Of a stretch of 64,000 nucleotides of DNA, positions 33,740-45,973 are shown one piece after another. The first letter of the stretch is position 1; each line of letters starts with the position of its first letter. The notes beneath the pieces are model-generated. The model saw only the letters and a list, made by a program, of their open reading frames with translations, made no database searches and had not been told where the DNA came from. A program made the position numbers and the translations under genes. Origin of the DNA: Podospora pseudoanserina (lineage: Eukaryota; Ascomycota; Sordariomycetes; Sordariales; Podosporaceae); NCBI RefSeq assembly GCF_035222485.1, contig NC_085923.1, positions 2,728,001 through 2,792,000 of the forward strand, written 5' to 3'.

Positions 33740-36082
33740 AATTTGTCGGTCACCGATTCCAACAAAGATCAGTTTCGTCCATGGATTGCCACTTATGCAG
33801 CCCAACGAGCTTCCATTGACTCATCGGTGCCTATCTGCATAGGATAGGCCGCCAGCCAACCAACCAACAGATAACGTCATGAGAACCACCAACCAGCAAT
33901 CGATACGGCCTAGCCATCATCACTGCATCATCCCCAACCTTCCGAGATGCCTGACTGGCACTGTGGAATTGCCGGCAGCACCTGGGCAGCCACTCTCCTC
34001 CTTTTCACGCTCCCAAGATAGGACTCTCCACTTGGCAAGACCTGCTCTAGGGAAGGGATTCAATGTCAAGGCGACGAGGATACAGGCCTTGAGGCAGGTG
34101 CTTTGAAGATGAGGTTCTGTGGGGGAACTGAGCATGGAAAGAAATCGGCTTGTAAGGGGAAAGAGGAGATTGTCCTTGCACAGCTTGTAGTGTCAACATG
34201 AAGAAACAGTAATACGATTATCACCGCTTTGAGGGGAAGAGAAGGTGGCTGACGATGGAGGAAGTGGAGGAAAAAATTGGAGAAGGAAGGCATATCGATG
34301 TGTTGTGATCAACAGCGCAAAACACGGGAAGGTTCAAGAAGGTTGAGTGAAGAAACGAACGTAATGAACTGACCGACGCAAATACTGTGAGGTTGGTCGC
34401 GGTTTCTGCTCCCTCCTTTCCCAGGTCTTGAAGAAGCACGTCTGGTGGTTGTTGATGGGGCATGAAGCGAGGTCGAGGGAAACCAAAGGAAGTTCCAACC
34501 TGGGAGCTCAAAAGACAGGAGATGGAAGAAGAGTGAAACAGTGAAAGGATGAAAGGGGGTACGAAGACATCGGTATTATATGTCTCTGGTTGTTTGCTCG
34601 TGGGGTGTTTCGGTTTCGGGTCGCGGCATTCTGCGCCTTGCTTCATCATTTGGCTTTCTTGATGCCATTGATGGAGAAGTAGTTTTGCTCGTACAAAATC
34701 CTCATTTATTCGCCTGCAGGGGGTGATGAGTCCTCAAGAGGGGGGTGGCTTGCCTATTATGAGTGTGACTCGGAGATTGATGTGCTATGTGGTCCTCACA
34801 TCCATCACTGCCTAACATGTGAATTCTGGTTGCACTCGTCACCGATGACGCCCCATCAATGGCGCAGCATGATTCCCTTGAGGGTAGACAGCCTGCGGCC
34901 TTATCAGAGTCGTGAGATTCCTGCTTATTGTTGCGTGGTGTATGAAGCCATGGCGGTACACAAAAGACACTCTGTGTCCAAATATCTAGCCAGTGTTCAT
35001 TGTGGAATTTGTCGGGTCTCCATGGGGATCCGGACGGCAAAGTCTGGCTTTTGCCACGGTTAACCCGAACCCTGGATTATCCAGCTCTGCAAGCCCCATG
35101 AGGGCTGGCTGTTTGGTTCACCGAGGGGCGTTTGTGCGGCGGGGTAAGACCACTGAAATAAATGGACCGTTGGGGACCTGTCAAAGACACAGAAATAAAC
35201 TGTCTTACTTGTGCCAATATGGAGGAGGTTGCACTTACAGTGTTTATTTGCTGTGGGGATTATTCCTTTTACTTTCAGCTCCTCGCTGTGCCTCATGGAC
35301 TGATATTTAACTTTGGAAAATGAAGTCTCGGCGAATGGAAGTGCGGGAGGTTCGGTATGGTATAGGTCCCTACTCCGCGACGCGTCACTCAGTCTCGCCC
35401 AGGGTTCCAAAAGTTCTGGTCTGAGGGTGCAGACCCGCTTGGTTGATGTTTGGTGAGAGATCGATATGCATGACGGGGCTTGAGGATGAAGGCCGGGAGG
35501 TATGCGCATCATGCATTTGTAGTTTGAGATGGAATGTTGGAGGTGTCACCCGGGCGGCCGGGCTTGGCGCAGGTGCATGCGGGGTGGGATGGCTGAGGTA
35601 CACAGGCATTTGGAATTTAGGCACCCCCTTAATATTGGTGGTTCGAGCCCTAGTTATATTTGAGGGTGGGTAACCAGTTGTACTGCGGTTGGCCTGATTT
35701 GTGATGTCATTGTCTTAAGAGTTTGGTGCAGAGGATAATGAGTGGTTTTGGCCTTTCGGTCAATGTGGTTGGACGTCACTAAGCAGCATCTTGAACAGGA
35801 GGATGAGGCCGTGTAAGTGGGAATGGTTCTACAAATTAAGGTAGTGAACATCCATGGTTTAAGCGTAGGTACTCCACTAAAATAAACGTATACTATTCTG
35901 AGCTAAAGAAAGACCAAGTACCCAAGCCATCACCTGTGGTCTGTCACCGCCTTGTCCCAACGTTCTTCAAACATGGACCATTCCGTAACTTCGTTGCGAA
36001 GCCTGAGCTATATGGGTAGGAAAAGCAACGAGGAGAAAAGCTTTCGGTCTAAATGAAGAAATCCAAACTTCGTGAAGGCTTT
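33740..36082. other. Intergenic spacer between cassettes 3 and 4
   Basis: R3 and M4 converge on 2.3 kb without a supportable gene. Overlapping minus ORFs at 34221-34649 and 35060-35512 have no family resemblance. A tRNA-like A/B-box pair lies at 35583-35660. Confidence 0.4.
35583..35660 (+). other. Second tRNA-like element (Leu-like A and B boxes)
   Basis: TGGCTGAGGTA at 35590-35600 resembles the A box of a tRNA-Leu and GGTTCGAGCCC at 35640-35650 is a good B box, 50 bases apart. Neither the T-stem nor the acceptor stem closes, so the copy is degenerate. Tentative. Confidence 0.3.
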
Positions 36083-37105
36083 CTAGGTTGTATCTGATGT
36101 CATTGGACCATCTGAAATCGACAATCTGTTAAAATCACTGAGATCCCGGAGTTCGGGGACTTCATGCGAGTGATTGCCCTGACAGAGCTTATTAGCAGCT
36201 CTCATCACAGCAATCAGACCACTGACATCCCCTATCTGACTGTAAAGCTCGTTTGCCTGCCGCTTTTGCATTTGGAAAGCAGGATCCTGGAGTTGGCGTT
36301 CAATTCTCGAGTTCATCCAGTAATCATCGACATCGATGTGAGCAAGACTGGATGAGCACTGTCCAAATGAACCGTCGATGGAGGGGCTGGGAGTAGTGGC
36401 TTCTGAAACTGTGCTTGCTGTCGAGGCCCAATCCGAACAGGCAGGAAGCTGATCGTCCGGAAGGATTGGCAATGAAGCGCCGGCATATGTCACGGAAGCT
36501 CCTAGAGAAGAAGAGGACATTGAGCTTCCGTCCAGCCAAAATGCATCCCAAGAAACTTCGGGAATCATATTTCTTGTTGTGGACATAAAAGGCGGCTGTT
36601 GGGTTGCTTGTTCCACAACCCATTCCGGGTTCCACTGTGGACAGGAGAGAATCGGCGTGGTTTCCTGCGCTTCTGCAAAATTCGCAATGTTGGCGATATT
36701 CATTGCCGAGGCAGACCCATCCAGTAAAGCGAAAGATGGTGATGATCCGACAACAAGTAGGTGTGTGGTGTTAAACTTCGGGAACGGGGTGTCGTACCTC
36801 CACTCGACGTGAAGGTATATTTTGGTTCCTGTTGCCACCTGGGCATCTAAAGAATCTTGATTCGCCTTGCACAAGATAGCTGCCAATGAAGTGGTGATGG
36901 TATTGTTGTATCCACCAAAGCCAACCGCGTGAGGGACCACTGAGAAATTCAGTCGTCTGGCTGCGAGACCGGTGACATACCCATTTACAGCAGTGATTCG
37001 AATTGGCTTCTCATTCATGGCACAGTCAGCGTTACTGAAGCATAGATGTTCGTAGGAGGGAGGTCATACCGTCTCTGTCGGTTGAAGAATGTGAGTAGAA
37101 AACAT
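36083..37105 (-). CDS. M4: lineage-specific protein of the GDVSGL subfamily
   Basis: Two exons, 37105-37070 and 37009-36083, 320 residues. The 60-nt intron (GTATGA..GAATGAG) follows residue 12 in phase 0, the same place as in M6 and M7, just before K-P-x-R-I. The central segment (about 78-120) reads HVEWRYDTPFPKFNTTH and then GSSPSFALLDGSAS, matching M6 and M7. A LSCPQW motif echoes the CPQWFD end of M1/M2. After a Ser-rich linker, residues about 228-285 (DDYWMNSRIERQLQDPAFQ, KRQANELYSQIGDVSGLIAV) are about half identical to M6. This is a predicted short helical module. The partner R4 starts 4.3 kb away. Function unknown. Confidence 0.78.
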
Positions 37106-40100
37106 GGTGAAGTACGTGAATTGGGTGCCACGGTATTAGCAAGTTGGAAGGTTAACTGGAATAATGGGGGATCTCGTGGATTAAATACCTGATATGTATC
37201 TAAATATCTCTGAACAAAGGCGAAAAAGAAGGCGGCCAATGCACCTACCAAACTAAGATGGATACCCCTTGGCTTCCAGAGCATATCACTCAGCATGTAG
37301 CTTGCTTGGGAAATTAAGGGTTCGCGAGATGCTCATTGGTGATGTAGGTAGAGTGGAATTTCGTCGTCTCAGCTTCGTGGAATTTTGTCATTTACAACCT
37401 GGCGGGGGCGCCACGAGTCTCTGCAGACAGCCAAAAAGATTTGCAGGCAAGTATATACCTACGACGGGGAGAAATTTCCAATGGCAGATCAGCAGCACAA
37501 CATTAAGATGTCCTGATCAATTTCTTGTACTGATGTTTGGTGGCTACGACGTGTATTAATGTCCAATCACTTTCAGAGATCTGCGCCACCCTGGTGCCTC
37601 CCTTCTCAAATTTCCAATTGCCATATCGGGTCCGGACTACGGACAGACGGGTTCCGATGTGCGCAAGCCAACCATGTAAATGACATCTGGTGCTCGATGA
37701 GCTAGCTTGATGGTGGAAAGTTCTGTACAATTGAAGGTGCGTTTCAAAGTGCCCCTGCGGTGTGTCTTGGAATGATGTTCTGATACCTTACCAAAGTTAG
37801 AGGCTTTTTGTCTTTACCATAAATCTATGGATCAACAGACGATGCTGATGACTTAACTCTACCTTGCCTTACCTATCCAGATACTTGGGTAGGTAGTCAG
37901 GCCCTTTAACTTTGCGCAGAATGCCAATAGACTGTAGGTTTATGATGAAACGACACGCCGATATCCCCGTTGCATCTTAGTCCCTGCCCAGATAGGTACT
38001 GAAGGGGGGTCCTCAAATGAGAGGCAACCTCACAGTTACAAAGTATCTCGGTGCCTCAAAATATCCCGGTGCTAGCTGCCCTACATGCTCAAAGTACGCT
38101 ACCTATCATCACCGTTCTAATACGGTGTGTATTCGAAGAGCCCCTCCCTCCCTTTTTCTCAAGAGCTGAATGCAAGTGAAGCTCGCATACCTTACCTACC
38201 TAGTTACCAGCTACATTCACAATCCTTGGTTTGTAAGGACAACCACTAGTCCTGGCGATTATGATCTCTTTCATTTGTGATGTTGCGACTGTCAATCGTA
38301 TCACCCCTTAGGGTGCTGTGTTAATGAGAAGAGACTCAGCTTGTACGTCATTGAATATGTGGGAGGTATTGCTCCCGGTGGATATCAGTCAGGTTGCTTC
38401 AGGTTGCTCCAGGTTGCTCCTAGGGCTTCTGCCCTGTGAGCCACGGGTCAGATTTGTTGATATGGATAGGCTTTTGCTCTCCGGAGCTGATTTTTGTAGT
38501 ACTATACAATATCATCACTTTCTCAAAGTTCTGCTGGCGCCTCACATAAAACTCAGCGACAGGGCGGTATCTGATGATGTCAACCGCGCGAATGCGTTGG
38601 GTCTCCTCGTCATGTGTGGCTGGTAAAGTTGGTCTCGAAGGTACAGAACTGACTTGAATGGTGAACAGAATGAAGTTTGCTCCAAACCTGATAGTGTGTG
38701 GTTGAAATAAGCATTTCGCATCTCACTTACGAAACGCTGATACCTCGCCGGTCAGGGATATTTGCATGAACTCTGCTTGGAAGGAGAGGATTTATCTCCG
38801 CTTCGGGTGACCACTGACATAATCCATTTGTGTATAGCCAATGGACGTAATCTCCAGCGGTCTAGATAACTGGCTCAAGTAACGTTCCCAAAAGAATGCT
38901 CTGATTTCGCGTTACCTTATCCAATGAAGATCCGGTTCATTGGGTCCCGAGATGGCACTCCGAGGGTCCGAATTCAGGTAGGTTTTAACCCACAGAGCAG
39001 GAATATGACTGTCGTGGTTGTTCTTCGGCAGGTGGTTCATGAAACAATGCCGCATGTATAAGGTACTCAGCAGTCTTTTGATGGTTTCTTTATTGGAAAG
39101 GTAGGTAGATATGGGCACTTCCAGGCCTCCATTCTGAGCTAATGTGGATGCCTTCTCCAACGTGGTCCCAAACATACCTATCTAGACTCGTTGACTTTAT
39201 GGCAACATGGCGAGCGAGTATTTACGCGAGGTCGCAATGGGAACTACCTGGTACTGTAATTTCTGAACCTTGAGAAAATTCTGTTTTCTCGTTCAGATCC
39301 TACAAGAATACTCTTGAGCTCGTCAAGTCATCAGATATGTAGTACCTATGTACATCGGTAATGCATTATGAGGTAAGAATATTGCATAGTTTTATAGAAC
39401 AAAATCAGCATACGCAATAGCCAGGACTAAAATATTCTGCCTGCCTGGTGTATTAGGACTTGACGATGATGCACACTGGCCCGAACCTCCCTACTCAGCT
39501 ATGTTGATCAGAATAAACTGTCAAGTTATTATAGGCAGCAATAAGGCTCGTTGCAAAGTGACTCTTGCGGCCAGTTGCTTCTACTGATGTTGGAGATGCT
39601 TTTCAACTAAAGATGCAGGCTTCATTGTACACCTATGTGCAGATTGTCTGCATATCTTCCACTCTGATGCCCGACAGTCTGGCTGAAGGGCTAGGTTGCA
39701 AGGGAGATCATTCTGCTTCGGGAGTGACACTGCATACCTGTAGATTAGAGCAGAACACAGACACAAAGACCTATGGATTGCTACAGACACTGCGTACCGA
39801 ATTAGCTTACCTTGGGTTATGTTAACCGTGACACTGCGTGCTATACTAGTACTCAAGAAGGCGCCCATACAACATGACCCTGGCCCTTTTGACGAAATGA
39901 GATACAAAATCTCGGTATACCTCGAGTGTGGCAACATGTGATAACAGTTGAGAGTAGGTAGATTCTGGTTCAGTTGGCAGGAGCTTTCGTTGAGGAAATC
40001 GGTCAATAGCCAACCCTGGATTTACCTAACTCATAGCAGTGTATATGTAAGTTGAATTAAGGGCGAGCTTCATCGGATGATGCTTTTCTAAGAGACGTGA

Positions 40101-41450
40101 TAATTACCAATCTCATTCGGTTCAAAAGGCCGAGGATACAATGGTCATGCTGGTATCGACCCTGTCAAGACTTGCTTTAAACGTGAAGTAGGTACCTGGT
40201 ATGTTGCAAAGATGTATTAGCGATAAGAGATGCTATGGTACTGTTGGCCATGACCCCTGAGAACTTGAACTCGGGGACCTTTTGTAGGTATAATAGCGAG
40301 CGACCACTATAATATAAAGCTCTTCCTCTACAAAAAAACCTTTACAAAAATATGGTATTGAAAGCTCCTTCAGCAACTTAATATTTGAAAATAGATGATG
40401 TAATCTTGCTACAGTCATCGTGCATCAATCGACATGCTTGCGCCCTTACTGGAAACACACCTTATTTACTTTACCAAGGTAGACACCTATATAGTTTAGG
40501 AAGGTTTATCATACCTTGGTACTAGCTTATTCGTAATGCCTATGTTCTGTTAAGAGCTAGACTTCCGCAAAACAATCATATGATCATCCTACCACACTAT
40601 TTACGGTACACAGGGAAAAAGGACGATGCTACTGCAGCCACAAGCGTGAAAATTCGACGCTTCCAGAGAAACTTTGGTGTGTTAGCCTCACGAGACACAC
40701 CAAAAATCGCTGGTTCAAATGCCAATATATGCATGGTGGCGGCCTGGTTGGCAACCACTGTGGGCAAGGCTGAGCTGATCTCAGCGCTAAATTGGAGGTT
40801 CATAACATCGTCCAGCACCCAGACTCTCCGAGGGAGTCTGTTCCAGAATCTTTCCACCTTTCTTACCAAACGACCCCAAATTGCCTTTTGTCTTGCTGTA
40901 CTTCTTTCCAGTCGCGAATAGACCCCAAACCGATTCCAATGCTCCTTCTTTCGGTCACCAACTTGTCGTACATCTACCCGGCACCCATCAGCTGTGTCAA
41001 GATAACGCCGATTGAACATGGCCAAGTCACGCCCGTGTTTGAGTCCCTTCGTCCTGACAATCTGCCCAACCACCACACCGCCATCATCATGGCCATCATC
41101 GTCCGAATTAGGAGGTGGTTACAAGAGGAGGAACATACGCCAGAGGTTTTGGGCCATTTTGAATCGGAATACAATCCAACGCAAACTGAACCAAGGCCAG
41201 TCAATTGTCCCGCTGTTCCTATGCACAAGGGGGAGAGTCGACAGCCCGCGATTCGTCAAAAAGGAAACAGAGGAATTTTGACCAATCCCAAACGACAGCC
41301 AGGCCTTGCCCTCCTCCAGATTATGTGTTGTTACAAAGCCATTTCCCTCACAACCTGAGTATCATCCATTGAACGTTTTCTTTTCTTCTTCCTTCTATGT
41401 TCGGGATTGTCCCCATGACTGTTTGGGTCTAGGTTTCCAAAGTGATCGAC
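37106..41450. other. Long AT-rich divergent spacer of cassette M4/R4
   Basis: 4.3 kb, two to four times longer than the other divergent spacers, AT-rich and dense in TACCTACCT/AGGTAGGTA motifs (37866, 38196-38215, 39096, 40190). ORFs are short and unrelated to known families; a 188-codon plus ORF at 40792-41358 shows no cassette motif. It may hold a decayed insertion or lost genes. Confidence 0.4.
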
Positions 41451-42915
41451 ATGTTGAGAGCACATCCTTCGGCAAGCAGCCCGTCTAACACCACCAGTCC
41501 TTCTCTCATCGCCCGCAAATTCTTAGGGCCCAGACTCCTGGATCCCCAAGAAGAGAGACATCAGAGAGGACAGCGCCAGAGAAGTCAACACCAAGAAAGC
41601 CAACCCCCAAGGAAGAGAGGTCGCCCTCGCACTCGGAAAACATCACCGAGGGTATCAGGACCACCTCGACAAATTCAGCCAAAGATCTACCTCGAGAATA
41701 GCTCTGGTTCATTGGGGTCTCCTATCCTAGGTAGGTTTAATCTGCGTCCTGATTTGAGTTTTGTCAGCCGCTAATCCCAGTATATAAGGAGCCCACCTGC
41801 TTCCTGCTGAGCAGAGTGTTTCTGCTCTGGAGCCATCACGCCACCTGGAGGTTAAAGAGACCCTCTATTGCAGGGAATCGCAACCGAGAGCGTCTGACTA
41901 CCTAGTCACAGGCGGTAGCCTCAGTGATCGCCCCCTTCTCTTGACGATACCACTCTTTCCTGGCGAGGACCATTACGACATTATGGTGACTGGAGATGAA
42001 GGCAGCTCTGGGTGGAGACGGAGGCATGTTTCCCTGGGGATGAGACCCATAGTCGATAGGGAGTGCAGCGCAGGTGCCAAGTTCGTTTACAACGACCCGG
42101 ATTTAGGACTGAGGGTTGTATACAAGGCCTTTTACTCGAAGTCCGAAATCCACAACTGGATCAGCCAGGCCCATGTGCGTGCGCTCGGATGCGACTTCTT
42201 CCTCCTCCCACATCCGTTCAGAGCACTCAATCGCTGGCCGACAAGCCCCGGAGACAGGGTGATCAAGCCCATCGGCTCTGTGAACCTCATGGTTCAACAA
42301 CGGACCGCTCCTTTTGAATGGATTGCTGTTCCCTTCTATGTGCTCCAGGAGCCTCTGCAGGGTTACCGTTCAAATGACATCATAATCGGCGAGAAGACGA
42401 CAAAACGGCTTCTAGGCGAACATTTCTCCTTTGATATATACAACAAAGATCCGGGAGAATTTGAAGAGATGATGGATGAGGCGGAGCTCCAGTATCTATG
42501 TCAAAGACTCCATTTTGAGCCAGGCCCACAGCTCTCTCTCCAAGGAGGGATGGTGACGGAGACAGAGTTCCAGGAGCCCATGGAGCATCTCAACCCCGAT
42601 CCAGATCCAGAGCTCTATCAACAGGGGGTGGTGGAAATGGAGGCAGAGCTCCATGAGCGATTGCAGCATCCCAGCCCCGATCGCGGTCCACTTCCTCAGC
42701 AAGAATGGATGATGAATAACACTGGCAATTACAGGCATCAACCTTGGGACAACAACTTGAGCTCTGAGTTGGGACTGCAGGTATCGGACCAAACATCGAT
42801 GTTTTCTGAAGTAGGAGCATGGGCAGAGGCGGGCTACGAAGAACACGGTGATCCCAGCTTCGACTTCACTGAGGAAGACCAGCTATCGGAGATGCAGACA
42901 GGCATGTTTGCCTAG
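41451..42915 (+). CDS. R4: retropepsin-like-fold protein with AT-hook-like motif
   Basis: Two exons, 41451-41730 and 41789-42915, 468 residues. The 58-nt intron (G|GTAGGT, branch GCTAATC, acceptor TATATAAG) keeps phase 1; without it exon 2 has no ATG before 41983. Exon 1 carries PPRKRGRPRTRKTSPR, whose KRGRPR core is a textbook AT-hook, so a nuclear DNA-binding role is possible. The shared domain is at about 202-304: VVYKAFYSKSEIHNWISQ, RVIKPIGSVNLMVQQ, APFEWIAVPFYVLQEP, DIIIGEKTTKRLLGE. It is closest to R7 (both have KPIG.V.L.V.Q, APF and DxxIGE). No Asp occupies the catalytic position. The C-terminus is Glu/Gln/Met-rich with imperfect repeats (PDPDPELYQQ). Confidence 0.72.
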
Positions 42916-45225
42916 AGCATAGCAGCATGAGATCAGGACGGAAATTTGGAGTCTGAGGGACCAGCAGGGTCCAAGAAGGATTCCACTTACCTTGGTTTCA
43001 TCACTTTCTTCTTTTTTTCCGATCCTGTTATGTTTTGGCTGCGCGCTATGGAAAGGTCTGGTTTTTCCTTACGTTGCTGATTTGAGTGCACCTTTCTCGC
43101 ACTTCTACACCAAAGCACAAAAAATACGCAAACAAACAAAACAACAAAAAAATTTTAAAACCCCAAAAATTCCCTTTGTCAAGCTACTGTCAAGCTCCTC
43201 CTCCTAGACTGGTTGTACGGTATACTGTCGTTACAGATAGAAAATAGATTGACAATGAGGGCTTACAGTGGTTTATTGAACGAATCGATGATGTGAGGTC
43301 TCCTCAAACTAATCTATCTTAAAGAGGACACAAAGGGAATATCCAAACTTTGGCTGGGAAAAGAGACTTCATATGGACGAGCTCACAGTACCATCATCGC
43401 CGTGCCATAATCACCGCGCTACATCACCTCGGCAAAGGAGGTGAATTTCGTCTTAACTCCCAAGCTGAAAGAATCACAAACTACTAGACGCAGTAATTGA
43501 CATGGGCCACGAATCAGTTTTGCGGAGGTATGTAGAGTGGGTTCCCGAGACCCCGTGATTTCGCTCAACACCCTTTCTTGGTCTACCTACCTAACAATGA
43601 TGATGACTTCAAGAAAAGTTATTGAGACAGCAAGAAGCGGGGAGGGAACCAACAAACCATTAGTTCTTCAGCACATGCATCAATGTGTGGGAATTTCCTT
43701 TTTTGGATGTGTCCAAGATATGATTGGATCAACCCCTTGGCCGGTCAGTGGCTTCGCCTTTGGCACCCTGGACTATCAGCTGGTACAAGTAATTTCGGGG
43801 TTGTAGCAGAGTTACAGCGGGCTTTCAGAGGCCCCCAAATGTAGAGAAAGCTGCCCCACTACTCAAATTTTTACCATGCATATGATTGGGCAGATGGCCG
43901 CTAGGTACCAAAATTGGACAAAGTGGTTGTTGAGCAACAAGTTCCCACCCTCAAAAAGCAACTCTTTTTGCAGCGAATGCCGCTCTCAATACAAAGCGCG
44001 TTGTTTCTACTATTCAAGTGGTCTGAAGGCTAGGGTACTAAAGTATAGTGTGAGGTAGAACTATCTAGGTTTGCTGTAAGAAAGTGAAAGCGCTCCGCAG
44101 CAAAGACCAGAGTCAATGATGCCACGATCCTGGGTTGGCAAGCTGAAAGAGGCTGTACTCTGATGAGGAGGGATCTCTGTTGTGAAGGTTGAATGGCTAG
44201 GCGCCTCTCTGCAGTGACCACAGACAGGACTTCATAGTGTCGGCTGCAAATGCCATAGCGGTGTGACAGGATGTTCTACCACATGAGGACTGTACCTAAT
44301 CTGAATGAGGGCGGTTTGGAACCATTCTGTGGTGCTCCCTGGGACCACCTTTTGTCAGACTTACACTCTTTGGGGCATGTTGGTATTTCACACGCACTTA
44401 TGTTTCTGTAGCTGTTCGTTCTTTTAGATATACTACTTTTGCCATCAACCTTTTGCCTCACTTTCGGTGTCAATGACCCTGTCCCACGCTTTTAGATGAA
44501 ATCTGCTATACACGGCCGCACGACGTTGGTTGGTACACGCTGAAAAGCATGACCCTTCCTAAGCTGTTGATGTGTATAAGGTACATACTGGTGTCAGTAG
44601 CTTGTAGAAGAATGCTTGGTTTAGATGCCGCCCACCAAGACTGGAAAATGAGAGCGGCTTGAGCGTGTGGGGAGATTTCTCTCCAATCCAGGACTGTGAG
44701 AAAACAGGCGACTGATACACACCATAGTAGAGCACTGTTTTATCGGCCTTGGTTCCGGGGCTTGGAGGCCAAGCAGGAATCAGGATTTCATTAGCCTGCA
44801 GCTGATCGGGTTAATGGAGGGCCGGAACTAGAGGGAATATCGGAGATGCGAAAGGAAACATTCGTCTTCTGCTCCACAGCCAGCACACCTAACCATGCAG
44901 CTACCGCAGAGCACCGCCAACTAAACAACGGGAAGAAGAGCACTGTGCATTACAGCTAACTTCAAGTCAACAGTTGCAGAGGAATGAAAGCAAGGACAGC
45001 AACTGAATAAGTAAGTCATGGTTCTTGGAATACCCACAATAAGAATGAGCAAACCTCTCTCAGAGCAAGTTCTTCGCGCCCCAAGGCTCATCTTTCTTTA
45101 TCCTTCCGCAAACCGAACATCATAGACACACCAAGAGAAATTGCTCCAAGTCCTAGTCCTACGAAACTCCATTGCACCAACGAGCTCTTCCGTTGAGCAT
45201 TATCAACAACCCCAAAAGCATGGGT
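42916..45225. other. Intergenic spacer between cassettes 4 and 5
   Basis: R4 and M5 converge here. AT-rich with A-runs at about 43115-43175. The last 138 bases (45088-45225) are an open continuation of the M5 frame coding for a TM segment, described with M5. No independent gene supported. Confidence 0.45.
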
Positions 45226-45973
45226 TCAAATAAACGACTCCCACAGAGGTTCCCAGACCTTTGTCCCGGTCGTTTTGTTCATCCTCCAATAGCGCTCCAC
45301 CTCAGCGTCCCATTGCCACTCGCCCAGCTCCCGTTCGTGTTCCCCACTCGCGATAAAGGGCGCCAGGAACGGCCTGAAGACCTCGGGGTCGTTGGTGAGC
45401 TGATACTTTGCAATTGCCTTACGCCGTGCCATCTCTTCGCTCTCGCGTAGCCGTCGGCGGTTTTCTTGGACCGTGGCTGCATCGATTCGAGTTTTGGGCG
45501 TAGTCTCAGCCTCGATATTCTCTTCGATAATTCGATCCTGGAGAGTTGTAATGTTGGAGGCATTTTCGTGCATCCAACTGGGGAGTGTTAGCGCCGCTAT
45601 GCCTATTTGCCACTTTGGACGAAACCTACCTATTCATGGTACCACCATCACTGTTGACACCATCCTGGCTAGTACATAGATGACCTTCATCTTGTTGTTT
45701 CTCTGCTGATGTGCCAAGCAAACGCTGGTCTTTGCCCCTCGTCCGCCGTCTGAGACTGTAACCACTGCTTGGCTCTAGCGTGTTGCCACCATCGCTGGTG
45801 GTACTCGTGTGTTTGCGGGGTGACGAGGGACCTCCTCTGAAGCCAGCTTTTACGGCATCCGAGGTTGCCCAAGAGATTGGAGCTGGCTTATTGGCGACGG
45901 ACTTGCGCTTCTTGGGCTGTCGGCGGGCATCCCAATGTTCACGGGCGTGGCGGGCCCTTTGCCTTCTGGGCAT
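45226..45973 (-). CDS. M5: lineage-specific protein with TGD-helix and WW-like motifs
   Basis: Two exons, 45973-45630 and 45577-45226, 231 residues. The 52-nt intron (AG|GTAGGT, branch GCTAAC, acceptor CCCCAG) keeps phase 2. The N-terminus is very basic with a nuclear-localisation-like PKKRKSV. YSLRRRT recurs in M3. The C-terminal third aligns with M3 throughout: RRKAIAKYQLTNDPEVF, RPFLAPFI, GEWQWDAEVERYWRMNKTTG, and KVWEPLWESFI at the end. R, N, T and W fall at the WW-domain spacing. Past its TGA the same frame stays open for 45 codons and encodes a TM helix (see findings). Partner R5 is 2.8 kb away. Function unknown. Confidence 0.78.

Noticed and set aside
40792-41358. 188-codon plus ORF just upstream of R4, as an R4 first exon or a separate gene
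   Set aside because: No R-domain element, and the exon at 41451-41730 already supplies a good start and a phase-correct splice.
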